The translations under genes were made by a program, and so were the position numbers. DNA of 64,000 bases from an uncultured Bacilli bacterium. GTDB taxonomy: Bacteria > Bacillota_I > Bacilli_A > RF39 > UBA660. Under the pieces are notes generated by a model that did not search any database, was not told where the DNA came from, and saw only the letters and a list, made by a program, of their open reading frames with translations. The stretch is taken from assembly GCA_934168275.1 (NCBI GenBank), contig CAKPNA010000004.1:1-64000 (forward strand), written 5' to 3'. How positions within the stretch are numbered: the first letter of the stretch is position 1; every line of letters begins with the position of its first letter. Shown in pieces: positions 17,269 through 26,893 of this stretch.

Positions 17269-18096
17269 TTATTTACGACGAGTCACGATATACTTATCTG
17301 ATTCTTTTTTATTTTTTCTAGTCTTATATCCTAATGCTGGTTTACCCCAAGGAGTCATTGGTCCACTTCTACCAACAGGAGCACGACCTTCACCACCACC
17401 ATGTGGGTGATCATTAGGGTTCATAACAGAACCACGAACAGTAGGTCTAACACCTTTATATCTTGTTCTTCCAGCTTTACCAACTTTAACTAATTCATAA
17501 TCTTCGTTGCCTACAACACCAATTGTAGCACGACATGTTCCTAAGATTTTTCTAGTTTCGCCACTAGCAAGTCTTATTAGAACATATTTACCTTCTCTAC
17601 CTAATATTTGAGCAGATCCACCAGCACTTCTTGCAAGTTGTCCACCCTTACCAGGTTTTAATTCAATATTGTGAATAACAGTACCAACAGGAATGTTCAT
17701 AATTGGCATTGTATTACCAACTTTAACATCAACCATTTCACCACTTTCAACAACATCTCCAACACTTAATCCTTTAGGAGCTATGATGTATGATTTAACA
17801 CCATCCATATAACTAATTAAAGCTATATTAGAACTTCTATTAGGATCGTATTCTATACTCTTAACAACAGCAGTAACTCCGTCCTTAACTCTCTTAAAAT
17901 CAATTAAACGATATTTTCTCTTAACACCGCCACCACGATGTCTAACTGTAATCTTGCCTTGATTATTACGACCATCAGTCTTTTTCTTAGTATCTGTTAA
18001 GCTTTTAAGAGGTTTATCATTAGTAATATCTCCACTAACAAGTACGCTTCTTTGTCTACTACCACTAGTTCTAGGTTTAAATACTCTAATTGCCAT
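17269..18096 (-). CDS. rplB: Ribosomal protein uL2
   Basis: Peptidyl-transferase-centre protein, 275 residues. Landmarks are GRNNQGKITVRHRGGG, GGQLARSAGGSAQILGREGK, and the highly conserved VMNPNDHPHGGGEGRAPVGR. The His in DHPHGGG is the key peptidyl-transferase-region residue. GAGGAGG precedes the ATG. It lies between rplW and rpsS. Confidence 0.98.
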   Translation of the reverse strand: MAIRVFKPRTSGSRQRSVLVSGDITNDKPLKSLTDTKKKTDGRNNQGKITVRHRGGGVKRKYRLIDFKRVKDGVTAVVKSIEYDPNRSSNIALISYMDGVKSYIIAPKGLSVGDVVESGEMVDVKVGNTMPIMNIPVGTVIHNIELKPGKGGQLARSAGGSAQILGREGKYVLIRLASGETRKILGTCRATIGVVGNEDYELVKVGKAGRTRYKGVRPTVRGSVMNPNDHPHGGGEGRAPVGRSGPMTPWGKPALGYKTRKNKKESDKYIVTRRK

Positions 18097-18113
18097 TACT
18101 TATTTCCTCCTCA

Positions 18114-18392
18114 CTAATCAAAATTAATTGAATCTCCATTAGCTAATCTAACGCATACTTTCTTATATTTATTAGTCATACCAGTATACTTACCAACTCT
18201 TTTCTTCTTAGGATGAGAGTTAGCAGTAGTAATACTAACAACCTTAACATTAAAGATACTTTCGATAGCTTGTTTAATCTGAGTCTTATTAGCAGTTGGA
18301 ACAACTTTAAATACATATTTATTCTCATTAGCTAACATACTAGATTTTTCTGTAATAACAGGTGCTAAAATAATATCAAAATTCTTATTCAC
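18114..18392 (-). CDS. rplW: Ribosomal protein uL23
   Basis: Docking site at the tunnel exit for SRP and trigger factor, 92 residues. It contains APVITEKSS near the start and KVVSITTANSHPKKKRVGKYTG. The start codon is GTG with GGAGG 8 nt upstream. It overlaps rplD by 8 nt. Confidence 0.96.
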   Translation of the reverse strand: MNKNFDIILAPVITEKSSMLANENKYVFKVVPTANKTQIKQAIESIFNVKVVSITTANSHPKKKRVGKYTGMTNKYKKVCVRLANGDSINFD

Positions 18393-19017
18393 AAGAAAGC
18401 ACCTCCTCTAATTTACTTAAAGCCTCATTAGTAATAACTAATTTATCGCAATTAACAACATCATATGTACAAACTTCATTAGGAAGTACAACTTTAACAT
18501 TTCCTAAATTTCTAGAAGCAAGACATACATTGTCATTAAGTTCTTCAACTACTAATAAAACCTTACTATCAACTAAATTTAATTTCTCTAATAAAGAAAT
18601 CATTTCTTTAGTCTTATTACTTTCTAATTCTAATTTTTCAAGAACAACTAATTCATTATCTAAAGCTTTATAACTTAAACTAGATAATAAAGCAAGTCTT
18701 CTTTCTTTCTTATTCATCTTTTTAGAATAATCTCTTGGTTTTGGTCCAAAAACAATTCCACCATGTCTCCATTGAGGTGATCTAGTACTACCTTGACGAG
18801 CATTACCAGTTCCTTTTTGTCTCCATGGCTTTCTTCCACCACCAGATACTTCACTTCTAGTCTTAGTGCTATGAGAACCTTGTCTTCTAGAAGCACCAGC
18901 TAAAATTAAAGCATTATATAGTACAGCATCATTTGGTTCAATATTCCAAACGTTATCTTTTAAATTAATTTCCTTAACCTTTTCGCCATTAAGGTTTAAC
19001 ATATCTAATTTAGACAT
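18385..19017 (-). CDS. rplD: Ribosomal protein uL4
   Basis: 210 residues, with the tunnel-loop signature GGGRKPWRQKGTGNARQGST and GGIVFGPKPRDYSKKMNKKER. In some bacteria L4 also represses its own operon through the S10 leader. GAGGAGG precedes the ATG. It lies between rplC and rplW. Confidence 0.97.
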   Translation of the reverse strand: MSKLDMLNLNGEKVKEINLKDNVWNIEPNDAVLYNALILAGASRRQGSHSTKTRSEVSGGGRKPWRQKGTGNARQGSTRSPQWRHGGIVFGPKPRDYSKKMNKKERRLALLSSLSYKALDNELVVLEKLELESNKTKEMISLLEKLNLVDSKVLLVVEELNDNVCLASRNLGNVKVVLPNEVCTYDVVNCDKLVITNEALSKLEEVLSCE

Positions 19018-19031
19018 AATTTCCTCCTCTA

Positions 19032-19766
19032 CTAAGCATTAGTTGTTTCTTCGTCTTGTACATTTTCATTAGTACTAACTTCTTCAGCTACTGGAGCACT
19101 AACTTCATATGAAACAAGTTCAACTTTGTTATTAACAACTCCTGGATTCTTAACTGCAGTTTTAATTAATACTAAAGACTTTTTAGGTCCTGGAACATTT
19201 CCTTTAATTAAGATAACATTATTTTCTAAATCTACTTGTACTATTTCTAGATTTTGAATGGTAACTTGTTCATTACCCATATGACCAGGCATTTTCTTTC
19301 CTGGAATAACTCTCATTGGTAATAATGTTCCCAATGAACCTACACCACGATGATATTGAGAACCATGTCCCATTGGTCCACGTGATTGATTATAACGTTT
19401 AATAACGCCCTGAAATCCTTTACCTTTAGAAGTGCCAGTTACATCAACCATTTCTCCTTCAGCAAATAAATCAGCTTTTACAACTTGACCAAGTTGATAA
19501 TTACTAACATCTACACCTCTAATTTCTCTTAAGAAGCGCTTAGGTGTTGTGTTAGCTTTCTTTAAATGACCCATTTCTGGTTTATTACTAAGATTTTCTC
19601 TCTTATCGAAAGCTGATAATTGGATAGCATCATATCCATCAGTAGCAACTGTTTTAACTTGGCTAACAACGTTAGGCTCAACTTCAACAACAGTTACCGG
19701 AATTAAAACTCCATCCTTAGTAAAAACTTGAGTCATCCCGATCTTACGACCTAAGATTCCTTTCAT
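19032..19766 (-). CDS. rplC: Ribosomal protein uL3 with acidic C-terminal tail
   Basis: 244 residues, about 35 longer than the usual 205-210. The core has MKGILGRKIGMTQVF, GTSKGKGFQGVIKRYN and GHMGNEQVTIQNL. The extra C-terminal segment after VELVSYEV is Glu/Asp/Asn/Thr-rich (EEVSTNENVQDEETTNA) and probably disordered. It is the second gene of the superoperon. Confidence 0.96.
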   Translation of the reverse strand: MKGILGRKIGMTQVFTKDGVLIPVTVVEVEPNVVSQVKTVATDGYDAIQLSAFDKRENLSNKPEMGHLKKANTTPKRFLREIRGVDVSNYQLGQVVKADLFAEGEMVDVTGTSKGKGFQGVIKRYNQSRGPMGHGSQYHRGVGSLGTLLPMRVIPGKKMPGHMGNEQVTIQNLEIVQVDLENNVILIKGNVPGPKKSLVLIKTAVKNPGVVNNKVELVSYEVSAPVAEEVSTNENVQDEETTNA

Positions 19767-19778
19767 TTTACATTCCTC

Positions 19779-20087
19779 CTATAATTGAATCTTTATATCA
19801 ACACCACTAGGTAAATCTAGATGCTGAAGAGCATCGATAGTTTCTTTACTTGGGTTATTGATGTCTATTAATCTTTTGTGAGTACGCATTTCAAATTGTT
19901 CTCTAGAGTCTTTGTACTTATGTACAGCTCTTAAAATAGTGTACTTTTGAACATCTGTTGGAAGTGGAATTGGTCCACTAACTTCTCCGCCAGTTCTTTT
20001 AACAGTAGCTACGATTTTAGCAGCAGCATTGTCTAAAAGTCTGTGTTCATAAGCCTTTAATTTGATTCTCACCTTTGTGTTTGACAT
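19779..20087 (-). CDS. rpsJ: Ribosomal protein uS10
   Basis: First gene of the superoperon, 102 residues. It has VRIKLKAYEHRLLDNAAAKIV and the conserved GPIPLPTDVQKYTILRAVHK. GGGAGG lies 7 nt from the ATG. It is preceded by a leader of about 125 nt from a single clear promoter. Confidence 0.98.
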   Translation of the reverse strand: MSNTKVRIKLKAYEHRLLDNAAAKIVATVKRTGGEVSGPIPLPTDVQKYTILRAVHKYKDSREQFEMRTHKRLIDINNPSKETIDALQHLDLPSGVDIKIQL

Positions 20088-20215
20088 ATAATTTCCTCCC
20101 TTCGCCTATATCCAGTATAGACTTGCTCCGACCGAATTACCTGATACAGCAATTAAATATTTAACAACTTAACCGGGTGTATCAGCAACCTCGCCCATCT
20201 AAGCCAGCCACACAC
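20088..20215 (-). promoter_or_regulatory. Structured leader of the S10 superoperon (candidate)
   Basis: About 125 nt lie between the predicted transcription start and rpsJ. They are clearly less AT-rich than other intergenic DNA here. CTGATAC and GTATCAG can form a 7-bp stem enclosing about 32 nt, and GC-rich patches (GGCTGGC, GGGCGAGG, CGGTCGGAGC) flank it. A regulatory leader is plausible by analogy with L4 autoregulation in Gammaproteobacteria, but I recognise no named family. Confidence 0.4.
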
Positions 20216-20221
20216 TTAAAG

Positions 20222-20250
20222 ATTATACTAGATAGTTTACATAAAATCAA
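20222..20250 (-). promoter_or_regulatory. Promoter of the S10-spc-alpha superoperon
   Basis: TTGATT (20245-20250), 17 bp, TATAAT (20222-20227) on the minus strand. It appears to be the main promoter for the ribosomal-protein genes down to rplQ. Confidence 0.85.
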
Positions 20251-20355
20251 GCCTTTTTTAACATTTTTCTAAATTTTATTTTCCCCTTTAATTATAAGTA
20301 TTTCTATATCAATAAATTACCAAATATTTGACAACTCAAAACATCTTTACATTGA

Positions 20356-20392
20356 CAAAAAAATTATTAGCAGTATAAAACCACTAATAATT
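20356..20392 (-). terminator. Terminator after murE
   Basis: ATTATTAG pairs with CTAATAAT on the minus strand, followed by TTTTTTT. It begins at the murE stop. The 60-odd bases between it and the S10 promoter hold nothing else visible. Confidence 0.75.
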
Positions 20393-21857
20393 ATTTCATC
20401 CCTAGTTCTTTCATAATATCATTAATAACTACTCTCTCATCAAAAGGATGTCTTTCACCATTAATTTCTTGATAATCTTCATGACCTTTACCCAATATAA
20501 GAATAACGTCCCCATCTTGAGCATTCTCTATACAATACTTAATAGCTTCCTTTCTATCAGGAATAATAATATATTTGCCATTAGTCTTCTTCATCCCAAC
20601 TAAAATATCCCTAGCTATATCATCAAAACTCTCGTATCTAGAATTATCAGAAGTAATAACCGATAAATCCGCATATTTACCAGATACTTCTCCCATATCA
20701 AATCTACGATCACGGCTTCTATTACCACCACAACCAAATAATGAAACTATTCTCTTTGGATTATATTCTTTAACAGTTGACAAAATACTCTCCATACTAA
20801 CACCATTATGAGCATAGTCTATAAATACACTATATCTATCTGATACATCTACTCTTTCCATACGCCCACGAACTTTAAAATTAAGTAATCCATCCTTAAT
20901 ACTATTAGCATCTATATTAAGTAAACTACCTAGAGTAATTGCTGCCATAGCATTATAAGCAGAAAACTTACCCGGCATATTAACCATAAATGTATCATCA
21001 ACTAAACCACTAGTCTTAATCTTAATACCTAAGAAATCATTATTATGTAAATACTCAATATTATTACATCTTAAACTAGCCTCATCAGAAGTACCATAAC
21101 TATATACTTGACAACTACACTCTTTAGTCATATCTATATAATGCTTATCATCAATATTAAAAATACCAATACGAGATTGTTTAAATAACAAACTCTTACA
21201 ATATACATATTCCTCAAATGAAGCATGTTCATTAGTACCAACATGATCTAAAGTTAAATTAGTAAATATCGCATAATCAAATATTAAATTCTTAACTCTC
21301 CCAACTTTTAAAGCTTGAGAAGAAACTTCCATAATTAAATATTCAACACCGTTATCAACCATTTCTCTCATATATTTATATAATTCATAAGATTCAGGTG
21401 TTGTATTAGTATTGCTATAATATTTATCTAAGTAATATGTTCCAGTTGTACCAATAATACCTACTTTATAAGAAGCACTCTCTAATACCTTCTTTATCAT
21501 AAAAGAAGTAGTAGTCTTACCTTTAGTACCTGTAATACCAATTAAAGTTAAAAACTTCTCAGGATTGCCAAAATAATTAGAACATACCTGACAGAAAACA
21601 TCTCTCGTATTCTTAACCTTAACAACTGCTATATCATTAGATACCTCTATATCTCTTTCACATATTATAGCTGTCGCCCCCATAGAAATAGCCTTATCTA
21701 TATAATCATGACCATCACTATTAAAACCTACTAAAGCTATAAATAAGGAATTATTAGTCGTCTTTCTAGAATCATAAACCAAATTATCTATCGTAATATC
21801 TGTACTACCACTAATAACTTCACATTCAATACCTTTTAAAATATCATTTAATTTCAT
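20391..21857 (-). CDS. murE: UDP-MurNAc-tripeptide synthetase (MurE ligase)
   Basis: Adds the third amino acid of the peptidoglycan stem to UDP-MurNAc-L-Ala-D-Glu. 488 residues from the ATG at 21857, which follows GGGGTGGATT; an upstream in-frame GTG lies before that Shine-Dalgarno. The ATP loop GITGTKGKTTTSFMI (about residues 105-120), TNLTLDHVGTN and DYAHNGVSM are typical of MurE. The diaminopimelate-specifying DNPR tetrad appears here as DNSR, so the substrate could be L-Lys, meso-A2pm or another diamine. An intact cell wall distinguishes this organism from true Mollicutes. Confidence 0.93.
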   Translation of the reverse strand: MKLNDILKGIECEVISGSTDITIDNLVYDSRKTTNNSLFIALVGFNSDGHDYIDKAISMGATAIICERDIEVSNDIAVVKVKNTRDVFCQVCSNYFGNPEKFLTLIGITGTKGKTTTSFMIKKVLESASYKVGIIGTTGTYYLDKYYSNTNTTPESYELYKYMREMVDNGVEYLIMEVSSQALKVGRVKNLIFDYAIFTNLTLDHVGTNEHASFEEYVYCKSLLFKQSRIGIFNIDDKHYIDMTKECSCQVYSYGTSDEASLRCNNIEYLHNNDFLGIKIKTSGLVDDTFMVNMPGKFSAYNAMAAITLGSLLNIDANSIKDGLLNFKVRGRMERVDVSDRYSVFIDYAHNGVSMESILSTVKEYNPKRIVSLFGCGGNRSRDRRFDMGEVSGKYADLSVITSDNSRYESFDDIARDILVGMKKTNGKYIIIPDRKEAIKYCIENAQDGDVILILGKGHEDYQEINGERHPFDERVVINDIMKELGMK

Positions 21858-21879
21858 AATCCACCCCACTACTATATTA

Positions 21880-22779
21880 TTAAACTTCTACGATAACATT
21901 ATCTTCTTTTAACTCATCTTTAAATATTTCAGCAAATTCTACTAATTCTTTCTTTATAACATCCGGATATACTGCCTTAGTTGTCCTAATAGCATCATAT
22001 ATATTTTTAAAATTTACTGTCGATCTATTCTCATACAAAGCATTCGAAAACATTTGTCTAAATATAACCAAAGCTATATCCGGATACCTTGAAGATAATT
22101 CATATACTCTCTTATATTCACTTGTCATATTAACAATAAACTTAACTATTTGTTCTTTAACAAAATACTTATATGGTAAATATACTCCTGTCTGTTTCTC
22201 TATTTTAGGTAAAGTTCTTAAAAGTATCTGAACACACATCTCTTGAGTAGGTTCACTAACATCAACTTTTTCAAATCTTCGCATAAATGCTTTATCTCTT
22301 AAAATATATCTCTCATATTCATAATTTGTCGTAGCACCAACCATCTTTATTGAGCCTCTACTAAGACCTTCCTTAAACATATTAGCAAGGTCCAAAGCTC
22401 CTTGACTAGTCCCACCAATTAAAGTATGAATCTCATCAATAAATAATATTGCTTTATCTAACTTCTTTAATTCTTCAATTAAAAGTAAAGCTTTATTATC
22501 ACCATCATATTCCCCCACAATTGCTGATGTATTAATTCTATATATCTTATAACCCATCAAAGCATTAGGTACCTGTCCTCTTTGAATTCTATAAGCAAGT
22601 CCCTCAACAATAGCAGTTTTACCAATACCTGGTTTACCTACTAATACTGCTGACTTTTCCGGAGTAAGTAAAACTAATATTAACTTTTTAATTTCATCAT
22701 CCCTAGCAATTGCCGGATCAGTTATATAATTAACATCAGTCAAAATATCTGAATACTTATCTAAAATACTTTCTCTCAT
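21880..22779 (-). CDS. Single-ring AAA+ ATPase related to ClpA/ClpC domain 1
   Basis: About 299 residues, corresponding to one AAA+ module of ClpA/B/C-type unfoldases. Walker A is GKPGIGKT (about 48), Walker B is AILFIDEIHTL, the sensor-1 region is VGATTNYEYERYI and an arginine finger lies in MRRFEKV. There is no N-terminal Clp domain, no second ring and no IGF/L loop I can recognise for ClpP binding. The probable start is the ATG at 22779, 5 nt after AGGTG; the frame extends to a GTG at 22806. It sits between murE and ylxM/ftsY. The function is unknown. Confidence 0.75.
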   Translation of the reverse strand: MRESILDKYSDILTDVNYITDPAIARDDEIKKLILVLLTPEKSAVLVGKPGIGKTAIVEGLAYRIQRGQVPNALMGYKIYRINTSAIVGEYDGDNKALLLIEELKKLDKAILFIDEIHTLIGGTSQGALDLANMFKEGLSRGSIKMVGATTNYEYERYILRDKAFMRRFEKVDVSEPTQEMCVQILLRTLPKIEKQTGVYLPYKYFVKEQIVKFIVNMTSEYKRVYELSSRYPDIALVIFRQMFSNALYENRSTVNFKNIYDAIRTTKAVYPDVIKKELVEFAEIFKDELKEDNVIVEV

Positions 22780-22809
22780 CATATCACCTAACCTTATATC
22801 AACCACAAT

Positions 22810-23106
22810 TTATTTCTTTAAAATATCAATAATCTGCCTCTTAAGTTTGTCATCAATATTAGCTACTAACTTCTCTATCTTAATTGATTTATTATATAAG
22901 TGAAGTTTATCTTCAAACTCATATAACTTACTAACTACTCCCTGTATACATTTATGAGCAGCATTTCTACTAATATCATAATTCTCACTAATCTCTGTCA
23001 AAGATAAATTATTAAAATAATATTCTTCAAAATATAATCTCTGTTTATCACTTAATAATTCACTATAATAATCATATAAAATAATAATATATTCTCTATC
23101 ATTCAT
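22810..23106 (-). CDS. ylxM: YlxM-like SRP-associated HTH protein
   Basis: 98 residues with a sigma-70 region-4-like helix-turn-helix (SLTEISENYDISRNAAHKCI). This is typical of YlxM/p13, which in Bacilli and Mycoplasma is encoded beside ffh and linked to the signal recognition particle. Here it lies 2 bp downstream of ftsY, the SRP receptor. AAGGA lies at the ftsY end, 9 nt before the ATG. Confidence 0.85.
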   Translation of the reverse strand: MNDREYIIILYDYYSELLSDKQRLYFEEYYFNNLSLTEISENYDISRNAAHKCIQGVVSKLYEFEDKLHLYNKSIKIEKLVANIDDKLKRQIIDILKK

Positions 23107-23108
23107 AA

Positions 23109-24074
23109 TTATAAATCCTTAAATAATCCATATATATACTTCTCTATATCAAATACTTCTAAATCATCAGGACCTTCTCCTAAGCCAACAAACTTAACAG
23201 CAGTATTAGTTTCCTCTTTAATACCCAAAACAATACCACCTTTAGCAGTACCATCTAATTTAGTAAGAACAATTCCTGTAATATTAGTAATCTCATTAAA
23301 AGATTTAACTTGAGAAATAGCATTCTGCCCTGTAGTAGCATCCACTACTAATAATGTTTCATGTGGTGCATCAGGTATAATTTTCTTAATAACTTTATTA
23401 ATCTTACTTAATTCTTGCATCAAATTAGATTTGTTTTGTAAACGACCTGCTGTATCGACAAGTACAACATCATAATCTTCTTCTCTAGCTAAAGTAATAC
23501 CATCATATATAACTGCTGAAGGATCTTTTGAAGAAGAACTAACTACTTTAGCACCTATTCTATCTCCCCATTCATTAATTTGCTCAATAGCACCTGCTCT
23601 AAAAGTATCACCTGCAACAAGTAAAACTTTCTTACCTTCATTAATCATCTTACTGGCTAACTTACCAATTGTTGTTGTTTTACCAACACCATTAACTCCC
23701 ACAAACAATATTACAGTAGGTCCTTCACTAGCATAATTAATCTTAGAACTTATTATTCCATTACCAACATACATAATAAATAATTCATCAATAATAATAT
23801 TCTTAAGATCTTCTGTACTAGTAATCTTTTCTTCCTTAACACGATGTCTTAATCTATCAACAAACTTAACAACTGTATTAACTCCTATATCTGCAGTTAT
23901 TAATATATCTTCTAACTCTTCAAAATAATCATCATCTATAAACTTATATTTATTAGATAAATTAGTTAATTTAGAAGTAAACTCTAGTCTAGTTTTCTTT
24001 AAACCATTATCATACTTAACAACTTCTTTATCTTCTTTACTAAATACTTTTTTTAATTTATCAAATATTCCCAT
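23109..24074 (-). CDS. ftsY: SRP receptor GTPase FtsY
   Basis: 321 residues from the ATG at 24074 (MGIFDKLKKVFSKE), which follows GGGG; six earlier in-frame codons cover the GGAGG/GGGG region. The N domain is followed by the G domain: G1 GVNGVGKTTTIGKLA, DTFRAGAIEQ, G3 DTAGRLQNK and G4 TKLDGTAKGG. The acidic A domain is very short. It pairs with Ffh at the membrane for cotranslational insertion. It is followed by ylxM. Confidence 0.96.
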   Translation of the reverse strand: MGIFDKLKKVFSKEDKEVVKYDNGLKKTRLEFTSKLTNLSNKYKFIDDDYFEELEDILITADIGVNTVVKFVDRLRHRVKEEKITSTEDLKNIIIDELFIMYVGNGIISSKINYASEGPTVILFVGVNGVGKTTTIGKLASKMINEGKKVLLVAGDTFRAGAIEQINEWGDRIGAKVVSSSSKDPSAVIYDGITLAREEDYDVVLVDTAGRLQNKSNLMQELSKINKVIKKIIPDAPHETLLVVDATTGQNAISQVKSFNEITNITGIVLTKLDGTAKGGIVLGIKEETNTAVKFVGLGEGPDDLEVFDIEKYIYGLFKDL

Positions 24075-24155
24075 ATATACCCCATCCTCCACCCAATTAT
24101 ATCATGGATACTATGAAAAATAAATAAATATAAATTATTTTACAAAAAAAAGAAA

Positions 24156-25709
24156 CTATTTAGCTTCATCTGTCGCTCTAGTTTCTCTTATAACAGTTAC
24201 TTTAACAGTACCTGGATATTGAATCTCACTTTCAATTCTATTCTTAATTTCTCTAGCTATTTGATAAGACATTAAATCATCTACTTCATCAGGCTTAACA
24301 ATAACTCTAAGTTCACGACCTGCTTGAATAGCATAAGACTTATCAACACCCTTAATATCGTTACCAATCTTTTCAAGTTGTTCTAATCTTTGGAAATAGT
24401 TTTCTGTTGAATCATTTCTAGCACCTGGTCTTGAAGCTGAAATGGTATCAGCAATACTAACAATTGTTGAAATAACACTAGTAGCAGGTTCATCACCATG
24501 ATGTGATGCAATCGCATTAATAACCACACTATTTTCGTTATACTTCTTTGCTAAATCAACACCAATCTGAACATGTGAACCTTCCATCTCAAAATCAATT
24601 GCTTTACCGATATCGTGAAGTAAACCTGCTCTCTTAGCTAAATTTACATTCTCACCAAGTTCAGCAGCAATTAATCCTGAAATATTAGCAACCTCAATAG
24701 AATGTCTTAAAGCATTTTGCCCATAACTAGTTCTAAAATGTAGTTTACCAATAATATCTACTAAATCAGGGTCAATCTTTGATAAACCAAGTTCATAAAC
24801 AGCTTCTTTACCATATTCCCTAATCTTTTGTTTAACTTCAGAACACATCTTATCATAAAGTTCTTCAATTCTAGCTGGATGAATTCTACCATCCTTAATA
24901 AGTCCCTCTAGAGTTAATCTAGCAATTTCTCTTCTCAATGGATCAAAACTTGAAATAACAATAGCTTCCGGAGTATCATCAATAATTAAATCAACACCTG
25001 TTACTGATTCGATAGTACGAACATTACGTCCCTCTCTACCAATAATTCTACCCTTCATTTCATCATTAGGTAAGGTTATAACTGATACAGTCTGTTCATT
25101 AGTAACATCCGCCGCATACTTTTCCATACTATTAATAAGTAAATTTTTAGCTTTACTATCAACATCTAACTTAGCTTCTGTTTCTTTTTCTTTAATATAA
25201 GTAGCAATTTCTACAGCCATCTTATCTTCAACAGTCTTCATAACTTCTTTTTTAGCTTGTTCTCTAGAATATCCACTAATTTTCTCTAGTTCTTCTAATT
25301 GTTGTCTTTTAATTTCTTCTAGTTTGTCCTTAGACTCTTGAATCTCATCTTGTTTCTTAAGTAAATTTTTCTCTCTATCATCTAAGTTTTTTTCTCTGTC
25401 TTGTAAAGATTCACTTCTTCTATCAATGCTACTCTCTCTTTGTAAAAGTCTTTCTTCCATCTCTTTTACTTCATTTTTCTTTTCTTTAATATCTTTATCA
25501 GCCTCTAATTTTAATTTGTGTACTTCTTCTTTAGTTTCAAAAATAGAATCACGTTTAATCTTATCAGCATCTTTCTTAGCTTTATCAATTATACTTAATG
25601 CCGTATTTTCTTCTTTCTTCTTTTTAATAAATAAAGAAACTAACAAAATAGCTACACCAACTATAATACCAAGAATAAACATTAAAATAAAAATAGCAAT
25701 ATTACCCAC
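24156..25709 (-). CDS. rny: Ribonuclease Y
   Basis: Membrane-anchored endoribonuclease that initiates mRNA decay. 517 residues from the GTG at 25709, 6 nt after AGGAGG; an ATG next to it is out of frame. In order: an N-terminal membrane helix (about 3-28), a long charged coiled coil (30-190), a KH domain with GRIIGREGRNVR, then an HD domain with HDIGKAID. It is followed by a conserved C-terminal region (SYAIQAGRELRVIV). It is transcribed separately from recA, upstream, and ftsY, downstream. Confidence 0.96.
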   Translation of the reverse strand: MGNIAIFILMFILGIIVGVAILLVSLFIKKKKEENTALSIIDKAKKDADKIKRDSIFETKEEVHKLKLEADKDIKEKKNEVKEMEERLLQRESSIDRRSESLQDREKNLDDREKNLLKKQDEIQESKDKLEEIKRQQLEELEKISGYSREQAKKEVMKTVEDKMAVEIATYIKEKETEAKLDVDSKAKNLLINSMEKYAADVTNEQTVSVITLPNDEMKGRIIGREGRNVRTIESVTGVDLIIDDTPEAIVISSFDPLRREIARLTLEGLIKDGRIHPARIEELYDKMCSEVKQKIREYGKEAVYELGLSKIDPDLVDIIGKLHFRTSYGQNALRHSIEVANISGLIAAELGENVNLAKRAGLLHDIGKAIDFEMEGSHVQIGVDLAKKYNENSVVINAIASHHGDEPATSVISTIVSIADTISASRPGARNDSTENYFQRLEQLEKIGNDIKGVDKSYAIQAGRELRVIVKPDEVDDLMSYQIAREIKNRIESEIQYPGTVKVTVIRETRATDEAK

Positions 25710-25819
25710 ATAACACCTCCTCGTATCAAAAATATTTATAGAAAAAAACAATCATTTATATTTAAATCTATACAATATTATTGTATAAACAATTCTTATC
25801 GATGTCAAGTGAAAATATT

Positions 25820-25848
25820 AAAAAGAAGCTACTCACTAGCAACTTCTT
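25820..25848 (-). terminator. Terminator overlapping the recA stop
   Basis: AAGAAG pairs with CTTCTT on the minus strand, with CTA/TAG inside, then TTT. The 5' arm is the coding sequence of the last recA codons. Confidence 0.55.
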
Positions 25849-26863
25849 TCTTTACTCTATCTATCCCATAATGTTTTCTAATTTCTGTCTCAAGTTGTTC
25901 ACATAATTCAGGATTATCTTTCAAAAATTGTTTAACATTCTCTCTACCTTGACCAATTTTATCACCATTATAAGAGTACCAAGCACCACTCTTCTCTATT
26001 AAACCAATATCCGCTGACATATCAACAATCTCTCCAAGTTTAGATACTCCTTCACCATACATTATATCAACACTAGTAGTTCTAAATGGTGGAGCAACTT
26101 TATTCTTAACAACCTTAATATTAGTCTTATTACCAATAATATCCGTACCTTGTTTTATTTGCTCACCACGTCTAATATCAAGTCTAACGGATGCATAATA
26201 CTTAAGAGCCTTACCACCTGGAGTAGTTTCTGGATTACCAAATAATATACCAACTTTTTCTCTTAGTTGATTAATGAATATCACAATAGTATTAGTCTTA
26301 TTAATTGAACCTGATAGTTTTCTTAAAGCCTGAGACATAAGTCTTGCCTGCAAACCAACATGCGAGTCTCCCATCTCACCATCAATCTCCGCCTGAGGAA
26401 CTAAAGCTGCTACTGAGTCAATAACTACAATACTAACCGCTTCACTCTTAACCAAAGCATCACATATTTCTAAAGCCTGTTCTCCGGTATCTGGCTGTGA
26501 TAATAAAAGTTCATTAATATCAACACCTAAATTAGATGCATAAACTGGATCTAAAGAATGCTCAGCATCAATAAAAGCTGCTCTCCCACCATTCTTCTGT
26601 ACCTCAGCAATAGCATGAAGTGCAAAAGTTGTCTTACCAGAAGACTCAGGACCATAAATCTCTATAATTCTACCCTTAGGATAACCACCAACACCTAAAG
26701 CAATATCAAGAGCAAGTGAACCACTTGGGCTAACCTCAACTTCAACATTTTCTTGCTCACCAAGTTTCATAATCGAACCCTTGCCAAATTGCTTTTCAAT
26801 ATCTGCAAGAACTTGTGCTAATGCTTTATCCTTATCTATTCCATTTCCAACTGTTTTTGCCAT
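25829..26863 (-). CDS. recA: Recombinase RecA
   Basis: Homologous-recombination ATPase, 344 residues from the ATG at 26863 after AAAGGAGG. Walker A is GPESSGKTT, and it carries ALKYYASVRLDIRR and the loop-2 region. A perfect sigma-A promoter lies 31 nt upstream. No inverted GAAC-N4-GTTC SOS box is visible around it, so LexA control is not supported here. Confidence 0.98.
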   Translation of the reverse strand: MAKTVGNGIDKDKALAQVLADIEKQFGKGSIMKLGEQENVEVEVSPSGSLALDIALGVGGYPKGRIIEIYGPESSGKTTFALHAIAEVQKNGGRAAFIDAEHSLDPVYASNLGVDINELLLSQPDTGEQALEICDALVKSEAVSIVVIDSVAALVPQAEIDGEMGDSHVGLQARLMSQALRKLSGSINKTNTIVIFINQLREKVGILFGNPETTPGGKALKYYASVRLDIRRGEQIKQGTDIIGNKTNIKVVKNKVAPPFRTTSVDIMYGEGVSKLGEIVDMSADIGLIEKSGAWYSYNGDKIGQGRENVKQFLKDNPELCEQLETEIRKHYGIDRVKKEVASE

Positions 26864-26893
26864 AAATAAAACCTCCTTTACAGTTATAAACTC

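Noticed and set aside
18714..18896. 60-codon open frame within rplD
   Set aside because: It overlaps the conserved uL4 sequence in another frame and has no family similarity.
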